Under the pieces are notes generated by a model that saw only the letters and a program-made list of their open reading frames with translations, made no database searches and was not told where the DNA came from. Source: Allacma fusca (taxonomy: Eukaryota > Arthropoda > Collembola > Symphypleona > Sminthuridae). From it: a stretch of 64,000 nt of DNA. The position numbers were made by a program, and so were the translations under genes. Of this stretch, positions 38,357 to 51,507 are shown piece by piece. The stretch lies in contig OX359250.1 of assembly GCA_947179485.1 (NCBI GenBank), positions 23,880,654-23,944,653 on the forward strand, written 5' to 3'. Position 1 is the first letter of the stretch. Every line of letters starts with the position of its first letter.

Positions 38357-39206
38357 AATTTGAAACTGCAATTTGAAACTGCAATTTGAAACTGCAATTT
38401 GAAACTGCAATTTGAAACTGCAATTTGAAACTGCAATTTGAAACTGCAATTTGAAACTGCAATTTGAAACTGCAATTTGAAACTGCAATTTCAAACTGTA
38501 ATTTGAAACTGCAATTCGAAACTGCAATTTGAAACTGCAATTTGAAACTGCAATTTGAAACTGCAATTTGAAACTGCAATTTGAAACTGCAATTTGAAAC
38601 TGCAATTTGAAACTGCAATTTGAAACTGCAATTTGAAACTGCAGTTTGAAACTTCAATTTGAAACTGCAATTTGAAACTGCAATTTGAAACTGCAATTTG
38701 AAACTGCAATTTGAAACTGCAATTTGAAACTGCAATTTGAAACTGCAATTTGAAACTGCAATTTGAAACTTCAATTTGAAACTGCAATTTGAAACTGTAA
38801 TTTGAAACTGCAATTTGAAACTGCAATTTGAAACTGCAATTTGAAACTGCAATTTGAAACTGCAATTTGAAACTGCAATTTGAAACTGCAATTTGAAACT
38901 TCAATTTGAAACTGCAATTTGAAACTGCAATTTGAAACTGCAATTTGAAACTTCAATTTGAAACTGCAATTTGAAACTGCAATTTGAAACTGCAATTTGA
39001 AACTGCAATTTGAAACTGCAATTTGAAACTGCAATTTGAAACTGCAATTTGAAACTGCAATTTGAAACTTCAATTTGAAACTGCAATTTGAAACTGCAAT
39101 TTGAAACTGCAATTTGAAACTTCAATTTGAAACTGCAATTTGAAACTGCAATTTGAAACTGCAATTTGAAACTTCAATTTGAAACTGCAATTTGAAACTT
39201 CAATTT

Positions 39207-39481
39207 GAATTACAATTTGAATTACAATTTGAAACTGCAATTTGAAACTGCAATTTGAAACTGCAATTTGAAACTTCAATTTGAAACTGCAATTTGAAAC
39301 TTCAATTTGAATTACAATTTGAATTACAATTTGAAACTGCAATTTGAAACTGCAATTTGAAATTGCAATTTGAAACTGCAATTTGAAACTGCAATTTGAA
39401 TTACAGTTTGAAACTTCAATTTGAAACTGCAATTTGAAACTTCAATTTGAATTACAATTTGAAACTTCAATCTGAAACTTC
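39207..39481. repeat. Extra 12-bp-unit pair followed by 172-bp cassette
   Basis: A bare pair at 39,207 is followed 102 bp later by a full TTACAG cassette (39,309-39,481). The 102-bp spacing is six 13-bp and two 12-bp units. It recurs at 44,001/44,103 and 47,280/47,382. Confidence 0.86.
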
Positions 39482-40010
39482 AATTTGAAACTGCAATTTG
39501 AAACTGCAATTTGAAACTGCAATTTGAAACTGCAATTTGAAACTGCAATTTGAAACTGCAATTTGAAACTGCAATTTGAAACTGCAATTTGAAACTGCAA
39601 TTTGAAACTGTAATTTGAAACTGCAATTCGAAACTGCAATTTGAAACTGCAATTTGAAACTGCAATTTGAAACTGCAATTTGAAACTGCAATTTGAAACT
39701 GCAATTTGAAACTGCAATTTGAAACTGCAATTTGAAACTTCAATTTGAAACTGCAATTTGAAACTGTAATTTAAACTGCAATTTGAAACTGCAATTTGAA
39801 ACTGCAATTTGAAACTGCAATTTGAAACTGCAATTTGAAACTGCAATTTGAAACTGCAATTTGAAACTGCAATTTGAAACTGCAATTTGAAACTGCAATT
39901 TGAAACTTCAATTTGAAACTGCAATTTGAAACTTCAATTTGAATTACAATTTGAAACTTCAATCTGAAACTTCAATTTGAAACTGCAATTTGAAACTGCA
40001 ATTTGAAACT

Positions 40011-40517
40011 TCAATTTGAAACTGCAATTTGAAACTGCAATTTGAAACTGCAATTTGAAACTTCAATTTGAAACTGCAATTTGAAACTGCAATTTGAAAC
40101 TGCAATTTGAAACTTCAATTTGAAACTGCAATTTGAAACTTCAATTTGAATTACAATTTGAATTACAATTTGAAACTGCAATTTGAAACTGCAATTTGAA
40201 ATTGCAATTTGAAACTGCAATTTGAAACTGCAATTTGAATTACAGTTTGAAACTTCAATTTGAAACTGCAATTTGAAACTTCAATTTGAATTACAATTTG
40301 AAACTTCAATCTGAAACTTCAATTTGAAACTTCAATTTGAAACTGCAATTTGAAACTGCAATTTGAAACTGCAATTTGAAACTTCAATTTGTAACTGCAA
40401 TTTGAAACTGCAATTTGAAACTGCAATTTGAAACTGCAATTTAAAACTGCAATTTGAAACTGCAATTTGAAACTGCAATTTGAAACTGCAATTTGAAACT
40501 GCAATTTGAAACTGCAA
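40011..40517. repeat. Left copy of an 8,088-bp-offset segment
   Basis: Matches 48,099-48,605 through the cassette, CAATCTG, GTAACTGC and AATTTAAAAC (near 40,441 and 48,529). A third partial version starts with GTAACTGC at about 49,818. Confidence 0.8.
40148..40320. repeat. 172-bp cassette, TTACAG form
   Basis: Reference order. It is the left member of an 8,088-bp-offset pair with 48,236. Both are followed by CTTC and a GTAACTGC unit (40,391 and 48,479). Confidence 0.88.
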
Positions 40518-41259
40518 TTTGAAACTTCAATTTGAAACTGCAATTTGATACTGCAATTTGAAACTGCAATTTGAAACTGCAATTTGAAACTGCAATTTGA
40601 AACTGCAATTTGAAACTGCAATTTGAAACTGCAATTTGAAACTGCAATTTGAAACTGCAATTTGAAACTGCAATTTGAAACTGCAATTTGAAACTGCAAT
40701 TTGAAACTGCAATTTGAAACTGCAATTTGAAACTGCAATTTGAAACTGCAATTTGAAACTGCAATTTGAAACTGCAATTTGAAACTGCAATTTGAAACTG
40801 CAATTTGAAACTGCAATTTGAAACTGCAATTTGAAACTGCAATTTGAAACTGCAATTTGAAACTGCAATTTGAAACTGCAATTTGAAACTGCAATTTGAA
40901 ACTGCAATTTGAAACTGCAATTTGAAACTGCAATTTGAAACTGCAATTTGAAACTGCAATTTGAAACTGCAATTTAAAACTGCAATTTGAAACTGCAATT
41001 TGAAACTGCAATTTGAAACTGCAATTTGAAACTGCAATTTGAAACTGCAATTTGAAACTGCAATTTGAAACTGCAATATGAAACTGCAATTTGAAACTGC
41101 AATTTGAAACTGCAATTTGAAACTGCAATATGAAACTGCAATTTGAAACTGCAATTTGAAACTGCAATTTGAAACTGCAATTTGAAACTGCAATTTGAAA
41201 CTGCAATTTGAAACTGCAATTTGAAACTGCAATTTGAAACTGCAATTTGAAACTGCAAT

Positions 41260-43997
41260 TCGAAACTGCAATTTGAAACTGCAATTTGAAACTGCAATTT
41301 GAAACTGATATTTGAAACTGCAATTTGAAACTGCAATTTGAAACTGCAATTTGAAACTGATATTTGAAACTGCAATTTGAAACTGCAATTTGAAACTGCA
41401 ATTTGAAATTTCAATTTGAAACTGCAATTTGAAACTGCAATTTGAAACTGCAATTTGAAACTGCAATTTGAAACTGCAATTTGAAACTGCAATTTGAAAC
41501 TGCAATTTGAAACTGCAATTTGAAACTGCAATTTGAAACTGCAATTTGAAACTGCAATTCGAAACTGCAATTTGAAACTGCAATTTGAAACTGCAATTTG
41601 AAACTGCAATTTGAAACTGATATTTGAAACTGCAATTTGAAACTGCAATTTGAAACTGCAATTTGAAATTTCAATTTGAAACTGCAATTTGAAACTGCAA
41701 TTTGAAACTGCAATTTGAAACTGCAATTTGAAACTGCAATTTGAAACTGCAATTTGAAACTGCAATTTGAAACTGCAATTTGAAACTGCAATTTGAAACT
41801 GCAATTTGAAACTGCAATTTGAAACTGCAATTTGAAACTGCAATTTGAAACTGCAATATGAAACTGCAATTTGAAACTGCAATTTGAAACTGCAATTTGA
41901 AACTGCAATATGAAACTGCAATTTGAAACTGCAATTTGAAACTGCAATTTGAAACTGCAATTTGAAACTGCAATTTGAAACTGCAATTTGAAACTGCAAT
42001 TTGAAACTGCAATTTGAAACTGCAATTCGAAACTGCAATTTGAAACTGCAATTTGAAACTGCAATTTGAAACTGATATTTGAAACTGCAATTTGAAACTG
42101 CAATTTGAAACTGCAATTTGAAACTGATATTTGAAACTGCAATTTGAAACTGCAATTTGAAACTGCAATTTGAAATTTCAATTTGAAACTGCAATTTGAA
42201 ACCGCAATTTGAAACTGCAATTTGAAACTTCAATTTGAAACTGCAATTTGAAACTGCAATTTGAAACCGCAATTTGAAACTGCAATTTGAAACTTCAATT
42301 TGAAACTGCAATTTGAAACTGCAATTTGAAACTGCAATTTGAAACTTCAATTTGAAACTGCAATTTGAAACTGCAATTTGAAACTGCAATTTGAAACTGC
42401 AATTTGAAACTGCAATTTGAAACTGCAATTTGAAACTGCAATTTGAAACTTCAATTTGAAACTGCAATTTGAAACTGCAATTTGAAACTGCAATTTGAAA
42501 CTTCAATTTAAAACTGCAATTTGAAACTGCAATTTGAAACTGCAATTTGAAACTTCAATTTGAAACTGCAATTTGAAACTGCAATTTGAAACTGCAATTT
42601 GAAACTTCAATTTGAAACTGCAATTTGAAACTTCAATTTGAATTACAATTTGAATTACAATTTGAAACTGCAATTTGAAACTGCAATTTGAAATTGCAAT
42701 TTGAAACTGCAATTTTAAACTGCAATTTGAATTACAATTTGAAACTTCAATTTGAAACTGCAATTTGAAACTTCAATTTGAATTACAATTTGAAACTTCA
42801 ATCTGAAACTTCAATTTGAAACTGCAATTTGAAACTGCAATTTGAAACTGCAATTTGAAACTTCAATTTGAAACTGCAATTTGAAACTGCAATTTGAAAC
42901 TGCAATTTGAAACTGCAATTTGAAACTTCAATTTGAAACTGCAATTTGAAACTGCAATTTGAAACTGCAATTTGAAACTGCAATTTGAAACTGCAATTTG
43001 AAACTGCAATTTGAAACTGCAATTTGAAACTGCAATTTGAAACTGCAATTTGAAACTGCAATTTGAAACTGCAATTTGAAACTGCAATTTGAAACTGCAA
43101 TTTGAAACTGCAATTTGAAACTGCAATTTGAAACTGCAATTTGAAACTGCAATTTGAAACTGCAATTTGAAACTGCAATTTGAAGCTGCAATTTGAAACT
43201 GCAATTTGAAACTGCAATTTGAAACTGCAATTTGAAACTGCAATTTGAAACTGCAATTTGAAACTGCAATTTGAAACTGCAATTTGAAACTGCAATTTGA
43301 AACTGCAATTTGAAACTGCAATTTGAAACTGCAATTTGAAACTGCAATTTGAAACTGCAATTTGAAACTGCAATTTGAAACTGCAATTTGAAACTGCAAT
43401 TTGAAACTGCAATTTGAAACCGCAATTTGAAACTGCAATTTGAAACCGCAATTTGAAACTGCAATTTGAAACTGCAATTTGAAACTGCAATTTGAAACTG
43501 CAATTTGAAACTGCAATTTGAAACCGCAATTTGAAACTGCAATTTGAAACTGCAATTTGAAACTGCAATTTGAAACTGCAATTTGAAACTGCAATTTGAA
43601 ACTGCAATTTGAAACTGCAATTTGAAACTGCAATTTGAAACTGCAATTTGAAACTGCAATTTGAAACTGCAATTTGAAACTGCAATTTGAAACTGCAATT
43701 TGAAACTGCAATTTGAAACTGCAATTTGAAACTGCAATTTGAAACTGCAATTTGAAACTGCAATTTGAAACTGCAATTTGAAACTGCAATTTGAAACTGC
43801 AATTTGAAACTGCAATTTGAAACTGCAATTTGAAACTGCAATTTGAAACTGCAATTTGAAACTGCAATTTGAAACTGCAATTTGAAACTGCAATTTGAAA
43901 CTGCAATTTGAAACTGCAATTTGAAACTGCAATTTGAAACTGCAATTTGAAACTGCAATTTGAAACTGCAATTTGAAACTGCAATTTGAAACTTCAA
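41260..43997. repeat. About 3.4-kb block, copy 1
   Basis: Contains TTCGAA (near 41,261 and 41,560), GATA units, GAAATTTC units (C10 to T in a CTTC unit), ACCGC (42,201), cassette 42,640 and a long plain run. The order returns at 3,463 bp (ACCGC 45,664) and 3,398 bp (cassette 46,038). The offset changes by 65, which is five units. Confidence 0.75.
42640..42812. repeat. 172-bp cassette with TTTTAAAC unit
   Basis: Reference order with a G6 to T unit (AATTTTAAACTGC) near 42,713. The change is shared with 46,038 and the truncated cassette at 51,508, which defines a subfamily. Confidence 0.88.
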
Positions 43998-44000
43998 TTT

Positions 44001-44122
44001 GAATTACAATTTGAATTACAATTTGAAACTGCAATTTGAAACTGCAATTTGAAACTGCAATTTGAAACTTCAATTTGAAACTGCAATTTGAAACTTCAAT
44101 TTGAATTACAATTTGAATTACA
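44001..44122. repeat. Two bare 12-bp-unit pairs 102 bp apart
   Basis: Pairs at 44,001 and 44,103 are separated by plain and CTTC units. No AAATTGC follows; a long plain run does. They close a roughly 1.2-kb stretch (42,798-43,997) of almost pure plain units with three ACCGC units. Confidence 0.83.
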
Positions 44123-44689
44123 ATTTGAAACTGCAATTTGAAACTGCAATTTGAAACTGCAATTTGAAACTGCAATTTGAAACTGCAATTTGAAACTGCA
44201 ATTTGAAACTGCAATTTGAAACTGCAATTTGAAACTGCAATTTGAAACTGCAATTTGAAACTGCAATTTGAAACTGCAATTTGAAACTGCAATTTGAAAC
44301 TGCAATTTGAAACTGCAATTTGAAACTGCAATTTGAAACTGCAATTTGAAACTGCAATTTAAAACTGCAATTTGAAACTGCAATTTGAAACTGCAATTTG
44401 AAACTGCAATTTGAAACTGCAATTTGAAACTGCAATTTGAAACTGCAATTTGAAACTGCAATATGAAACTGCAATTTGAAACTGCAATTTGAAACTGCAA
44501 TTTGAAACTGCAATATGAAACTGCAATTTGAAACTGCAATTTGAAACTGCAATTTGAAACTGCAATATGAAACTGCAATTTGAAACTGCAATTTGAAACT
44601 GCAATTTGAAACTGCAATTTGAAACTGCAATTTGAAACTGCAATTTGAAACTGCAATTTGAAACTGCAATTTGAAACTGCAATTTGAAA

Positions 44690-47060
44690 CTGCAATTCGA
44701 AACTGCAATTTGAAACTGCAATTTGAAACTGCAATTTGAAACTGATATTTGAAACTGCAATTTGAAACTGCAATTTGAAACTGCAATTTGAAACTGATAT
44801 TTGAAACTGCAATTTGAAACTGCAATTTGAAACTGCAATTTGAAATTTCAATTTGAAACTGCAATTTGAAACTGCAATTTGAAACTGCAATTTGAAACTG
44901 CAATTTGAAACTGCAATTTGAAACTGCAATTTGAAACTGCAATTTGAAACTGCAATTTGAAACTGCAATTTGAAACTGCAATTTGAAACTGCAATTCGAA
45001 ACTGCAATTTGAAACTGCAATTTGAAACTGCAATTTGAAACTGCAATTTGAAACTGATATTTGAAACTGCAATTTGAAACTGCAATTTGAAACTGCAATT
45101 TGAAATTTCAATTTGAAACTGCAATTTGAAACTGCAATTTGAAACTGCAATTTGAAACTGCAATTTGAAACTGCAATTTGAAACTGCAATTTGAAACTGC
45201 AATTTGAAACTGCAATTTGAAACTGCAATTTGAAACTGCAATTTGAAACTGCAATTTGAAACTGCAATTTGAAACTGCAATTTGAAACTGCAATATGAAA
45301 CTGCAATTTGAAACTGCAATTTGAAACTGCAATTTGAAACTGCAATATGAAACTGCAATTTGAAACTGCAATTTGAAACTGCAATTTGAAACTGCAATTT
45401 GAAACTGCAATTTGAAACTGCAATTTGAAACTGCAATTTGAAACTGCAATTTGAAACTGCAATTTGAAACTGCAATTCGAAACTGCAATTTGAAACTGCA
45501 ATTTGAAACTGCAATTTGAAACTGATATTTGAAACTGCAATTTGAAACTGCAATTTGAAACTGCAATTTGAAACTGCAATTTGAAACTGATATTTGAAAC
45601 TGCAATTTGAAACTGCAATTTGAAACTGCAATTTGAAATTTCAATTTGAAACTGCAATTTGAAACCGCAATTTGAAACTGCAATTTGAAACTTCAATTTG
45701 AAACTGCAATTTGAAACTGCAATTTGAAACTGCAATTTGAAACTTCAATTTGAAACTGCAATTTGAAACTGCAATTTGAAACTGCAATTTGAAACTGCAA
45801 TTTGAAACTGCAATTTGAAACTGCAATTTGAAACTGCAATTTGAAACTTCAATTTGAAACTGCAATTTGAAACTGCAATTTGAAACTGCAATTTGAAACT
45901 TCAATTTAAAACTGCAATTTGAAACTGCAATTTGAAACTGCAATTTGAAACTTCAATTTGAAACTGCAATTTGAAACTGCAATTTGAAACTGCAATTTGA
46001 AACTTCAATTTGAAACTGCAATTTGAAACTTCAATTTGAATTACAATTTGAATTACAATTTGAAACTGCAATTTGAAACTGCAATTTGAAATTGCAATTT
46101 GAAACTGCAATTTTAAACTGCAATTTGAATTACAATTTGAAACTTCAATTTGAAACTGCAATTTGAAACTTCAATTTGAATTACAATTTGAAACTTCAAT
46201 CTGAAACTTCAATTTGAAACTGCAATTTGAAACTGCAATTTGAAACTGCAATTTGAAACTTCAATTTGAAACTGCAATTTGAAACTGCAATTTGAAACTG
46301 CAATTTGAAACTGCAATTTGAAACTTCAATTTGAAACTGCAATTTGAAACTGCAATTTGAAACTGCAATTTGAAACTGCAATTTGAAACTGCAATTTGAA
46401 ACTGCAATTTGAAACTGCAATTTGAAACTGCAATTTGAAACTGCAATTTGAAACTGCAATTTGAAACTGCAATTTGAAACTGCAATTTGAAACTGCAATT
46501 TGAAACTGCAATTTGAAACTGCAATTTGAAACTGCAATTTGAAACTGCAATTTGAAACTGCAATTTGAAACTGCAATTTGAAGCTGCAATTTGAAACTGC
46601 AATTTGAAACTGCAATTTGAAACTGCAATTTGAAACTGCAATTTGAAACTGCAATTTGAAACTGCAATTTGAAACTGCAATTTGAAACTGCAATTTGAAA
46701 CTGCAATTTGAAACTGCAATTTGAAACTGCAATTTGAAACTGCAATTTGAAACTGCAATTTGAAACTGCAATTTGAAGCTGCAATTTGAAACTGCAATTT
46801 GAAACTGCAATTTGAAACTGCAATTTGAAACTGCAATTTGAAACTGCAATTTGAAACTGCAATTTGAAACTGCAATTTGAAACTGCAATTTGAAACTGCA
46901 ATTTCAAACTGCAATTTGAAACTGCAATTTGAAACTGCAATTTGAAACTGCAATTTCAAACTGCAATTTGAAACTGCAATTTGAAACTGCAATTTGAAAC
47001 TGCAATTTGAAACTGCAATTTGAAACTGCAATTTGAAACTGCAATTTGAAACTTCAATTT
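44690..47060. repeat. About 3.4-kb block, copy 2
   Basis: Partner of the preceding block, with TTCGAA near 44,697 and 44,996, GATA units, GAAATTTC, one ACCGC and the cassette at 46,038. GAAGCTGC units occur near 46,581 and 46,777, and one occurs near 43,184 in copy 1. Confidence 0.75.
46038..46210. repeat. 172-bp cassette with TTTTAAAC unit
   Basis: Counterpart of 42,640 at an offset of 3,398. Confidence 0.88.
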
Positions 47061-47300
47061 GAATTACAATTTGAATTACAATTTGAAACTGCAATTTGAA
47101 ACTGCAATTTGAAACTGCAATTTGAAACTGCAATTTGAAACTGCAATTTGAAACTGCAATTTGAAACTGCAATTTGAAACTGCAATTTGAAACTGCAATT
47201 TGAAACTGCAATTTGAAACTGCAATTTGAAACTGCAATTTGAAACTGCAATTTGAAACTGCAATTTGAAACTTCAATTTGAATTACAATTTGAATTACAA
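47061..47300. repeat. Two bare 12-bp-unit pairs 219 bp apart
   Basis: Pairs at 47,061 and 47,280. The 219-bp spacing is also seen at 4,371/4,590 and 14,012/14,231. The second pair is followed 102 bp later by the cassette at 47,382. Confidence 0.82.
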
Positions 47301-47381
47301 TTTGAAACTGCAATTTGAAACTGCAATTTGAAACTGCAATTTGAAACTTCAATTTGAAACTGCAATTTGAAACTTCAATTT

Positions 47382-47580
47382 GAATTACAATTTGAATTAC
47401 AATTTGAAACTGCAATTTGAAACTGCAATTTGAAATTGCAATTTGAAACTGCAATTTGAAACTGCAATTTGAAACTGCAATTTGAAACTGCAATTTGAAT
47501 TACAGTTTGAAACTTCAATTTGAAACTGCAATTTGAAACTTCAATTTGAATTACAATTTGAAACTTCAATCTGAAACTTC
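47382..47580. repeat. 198-bp cassette, TTACAG form
   Basis: The reference order with two extra plain units after AAATTGC (172 plus 26). Confidence 0.86.
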
Positions 47581-48235
47581 AATTTGAAACTGCAATTTGA
47601 AACTGCAATTTGAAACTGCAATTTGAAACTGCAATTTGAAACTGCAATTTGAAACTGCAATTTGAAACTGCAATTTGAAACTGTAATTTGAAACTGCAAT
47701 TCGAAACTGCAATTTGAAACTGCAATTTGAAACTGCAATTTGAAACTGCAATTTGAAACTGCAATTTGAAACTGCAATTTGAAACTGCAATTTGAAACTG
47801 CAATTTGAAACTTCAATTTGAAACTGCAATTTGAAACTGTAATTTGAAACTGCAATTTGAAACTGCAATTTGAAACTGCAATTTGAAACTGCAATTTGAA
47901 ACTGCAATTTGAAACTGCAATTTGAAACTTCAATTTGAAACTGCAATTTGAAACTGCAATTTGAAACTGCAATTTGAAACTTCAATTTGAAACTGCAATT
48001 TGAAACTGCAATTTGAAACTGCAATTTGAAACTGCAATTTGAAACTGCAATTTGAAACTGCAATTTGAAACTGCAATTTGAAACAGCAATTTGAAACTTC
48101 AATTTGAAACTGCAATTTGAAACTGCAATTTGAAACTGCAATTTGAAACTTCAATTTGAAACTGCAATTTGAAACTGCAATTTGAAACTGCAATTTGAAA
48201 CTTCAATTTGAAACTGCAATTTGAAACTTCAATTT

Positions 48236-48408
48236 GAATTACAATTTGAATTACAATTTGAAACTGCAATTTGAAACTGCAATTTGAAATTGCAATTTGA
48301 AACTGCAATTTGAAACTGCAATTTGAATTACAGTTTGAAACTTCAATTTGAAACTGCAATTTGAAACTTCAATTTGAATTACAATTTGAAACTTCAATCT
48401 GAAACTTC
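48236..48408. repeat. 172-bp cassette, TTACAG form
   Basis: Counterpart of 40,148 at an offset of 8,088. Confidence 0.88.
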
Positions 48409-48465
48409 AATTTGAAACTTCAATTTGAAACTGCAATTTGAAACTGCAATTTGAAACTGCAATTT

Positions 48466-49804
48466 GAAACTTCAATTTGTAACTGCAATTTGAAACTGCA
48501 ATTTGAAACTGCAATTTGAAACTGCAATTTAAAACTGCAATTTGAAACTGCAATTTGAAACTGCAATTTGAAACTGCAATTTGAAACTGCAATTTGAAAC
48601 TGCAATTTGAAACTTCAATTTGAAACTGCAATTTGAAACTGCAATTTGAAACTGCAATTTGAAACTGCAATTTGAAACTGCAATTTGAAACTGCAATTTG
48701 AAACTGCAATTTGAAACTGCAATTTGAAACTGCAATTTGAAACTGCAATTTGAAACTGCAATTTGAAACTGCAATTTGAAACTGCAATTTGAAACTACAA
48801 TTTGAAACTGCAATTTGAAACTGCAATTTGAAACTGCAATTTGAAACTGCAATTTGAAACTGCAATTTGAAACTGCAATTTGAAACTGCAATTTGAAACT
48901 GCAATTTGAAACTGCAATTTGAAACTGCAATTTGAAACTGCAATTTGAAACTGCAATTTGAAACTGCAATTTGAAACTGCAATTTGAAACTGCAATTTGA
49001 AACTGCAATTTGAAACTGCAATTTGAAACTGCAATTTGAAACTGCAATTTGAAACTGCAATTTGAAACTGCAATTTGAAACTGCAATTTGAAACTGCAAT
49101 TTGAAACTGCAATTTAAAACTGCAATTTGAAACTGCAATTTGAAACTGCAATTTGAAACTGCAATTTGAAACTGCAATTTGAAACTGCAATTTGAAACTG
49201 CAATTTGAAACTGCAATTTGAAACTGCAATATGAAACTGCAATTTGAAACTGCAATTTGAAACTGCAATTTGAAACTGCAATATGAAACTGCAATTTGAA
49301 ACTGCAATTTGAAACTGCAATTTGAAACTGCAATTTGAAACTGCAATTTGAAACTGCAATTTGAAACTGCAATTTGAAACTGCAATTTGAAACTGCAATT
49401 TGAAACTGCAATTTGAAACTGCAATTCGAAACTGCAATTTGAAACTGCAATTTGAAACTGCAATTTGAAACTGCAATTTGAAACTGCAATTTGAAACTGC
49501 AATTTGAAACTGCAATTTGAAACTGCAATTTGAAACTGATATTTGAAACTGCAATTTGAAACTGCAATTTGAAACTGCAATTTGAAACTGCAATTTGAAA
49601 CTGCAATTTGAAACTGCAATTTGAAACTGCAATTTGAAACTGCAATTTGAAACTGCAATTCGAAACTGCAATTTGAAACTGCAATTTGAAACTGCAATTT
49701 GAAACTGATATTTGAAACTGCAATTTGAAACTGCAATTTGAAACTGCAATTTGAAACTGCAATTTGAAACTGATATTTGAAACTGCAATTTGAAACTGCA
49801 ATTT
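48466..49804. repeat. 1,339-bp-offset repeat, copy 1
   Basis: GTAACTGC (48,479), AATTTAAAAC, ACTAC (about 48,796), CAATATG (49,231), TTCGAA (49,427) and GATA units (49,538, 49,707, 49,772) are followed in the same order by the next copy. The offset is 1,339 (103 units) at first, 1,326 at CAATATG and 1,313 from TTCGAA onward, so the second copy lost one unit twice. Confidence 0.83.
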
Positions 49805-51118
49805 GAAACTTCAATTTGTAACTGCAATTTGAAACTGCAATTTGAAACTGCAATTTGAAACTGCAATTTAAAACTGCAATTTGAAACTGCAATTTGAAAC
49901 TGCAATTTGAAACTGCAATTTGAAACTGCAATTTGAAACTGCAATTTGAAACTTCAATTTGAAACTGCAATTTGAAACTGCAATTTGAAACTGCAATTTG
50001 AAACTGCAATTTGAAACTGCAATTTGAAACTGCAATTTGAAACTGCAATTTGAAACTGCAATTTGAAACTGCAATTTGAAACTGCAATTTGAAACTGCAA
50101 TTTGAAACTGCAATTTGAAACTGCAATTTGAAACTACAATTTGAAACTGCAATTTGAAACTGCAATTTGAAACTGCAATTTGAAACTGCAATTTGAAACT
50201 GCAATTTGAAACTGCAATTTGAAACTGCAATTTGAAACTGCAATTTGAAACTGCAATTTGAAACTGCAATTTGAAACTGCAATTTGAAACTGCAATTTGA
50301 AACTGCAATTTGAAACTGCAATTTGAAACTGCAATTTGAAACTGCAATTTGAAACTGCAATTTGAAACTGCAATTTGAAACTGCAATTTGAAACTGCAAT
50401 TTGAAACTGCAATTTGAAACTGCAATTTGAAACTGCAATTTGAAACTGCAATTTAAAACTGCAATTTGAAACTGCAATTTGAAACTGCAATTTGAAACTG
50501 CAATTTGAAACTGCAATTTGAAACTGCAATTTGAAACTGCAATTTGAAACTGCAATATGAAACTGCAATTTGAAACTGCAATTTGAAACTGCAATTTGAA
50601 ACTGCAATATGAAACTGCAATTTGAAACTGCAATTTGAAACTGCAATTTGAAACTGCAATTTGAAACTGCAATTTGAAACTGCAATTTGAAACTGCAATT
50701 TGAAACTGCAATTTGAAACTGCAATTTGAAACTGCAATTCGAAACTGCAATTTGAAACTGCAATTTGAAACTGCAATTTGAAACTGCAATTTGAAACTGC
50801 AATTTGAAACTGCAATTTGAAACTGCAATTTGAAACTGCAATTTGAAACTGATATTTGAAACTGCAATTTGAAACTGCAATTTGAAACTGCAATTTGAAA
50901 CTGCAATTTGAAACTGCAATTTGAAACTGCAATTTGAAACTGCAATTTGAAACTGCAATTTGAAACTGCAATTCGAAACTGCAATTTGAAACTGCAATTT
51001 GAAACTGCAATTTGAAACTGATATTTGAAACTGCAATTTGAAACTGCAATTTGAAACTGCAATTTGAAACTGCAATTTGAAACTGATATTTGAAACTGCA
51101 ATTTGAAACTGCAATTTG
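49805..51118. repeat. 1,339-bp-offset repeat, copy 2
   Basis: Partner of the preceding entry, with landmarks at about 49,818, 50,135, 50,557, 50,740, 50,851, 51,020 and 51,085. The longest - strand frame of the window (807 codons, 48,795-51,218) crosses both copies because nearly all units here are stop-free in that direction. Confidence 0.83.
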
Positions 51119-51507
51119 AAATTTCAATTTGAAACTGCAATTTGAAACTGCAATTTGAAACTGCAATTTGAAACTTCAATTTGAAACTGCAATTTGAAAC
51201 TGCAATTTGAAACTGCAATTTGAAACTTCAATTTGAAACTGCAATTTGAAACTGCAATTTGAAACTGCAATTTGAAACTGCAATTTGAAACTGCAATTTG
51301 AAACTGCAATTTGAAACTTCAATTTGAAACTGCAATTTGAAACTGCAATTTGAAACTGCAATTTGAAACTTCAATTTAAAACTGCAATTTGAAACTGCAA
51401 TTTGAAACTGCAATTTGAAACTTCAATTTGAAACTGCAATTTGAAACTGCAATTTGAAACTGCAATTTGAAACTTCAATTTGAAACTGCAATTTGAAACT
51501 TCAATTT

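Noticed and set aside
48479..48605. Promoter-like AT-rich motifs (TTTAAA, TATATTTG) in variant units
   Set aside because: They are single-base variants of the satellite unit with no associated gene or other core-promoter element, so they do not support a call.
48795..51218. Long - strand open frames (807 codons here; 780 at 15,037-17,379 and 18,618-20,960; 698 at 25,719-27,815; 588 at 2,947-4,713) as protein genes
   Set aside because: They are a product of the stop-free unit. Starts are TTG, not ATG (ATG occurs on that strand only in rare CCATTTG and similar units). Three overlapping frames give the same peptide, frames end wherever a CTTC or 12-bp unit falls, and there is no promoter, splice or polyadenylation context.
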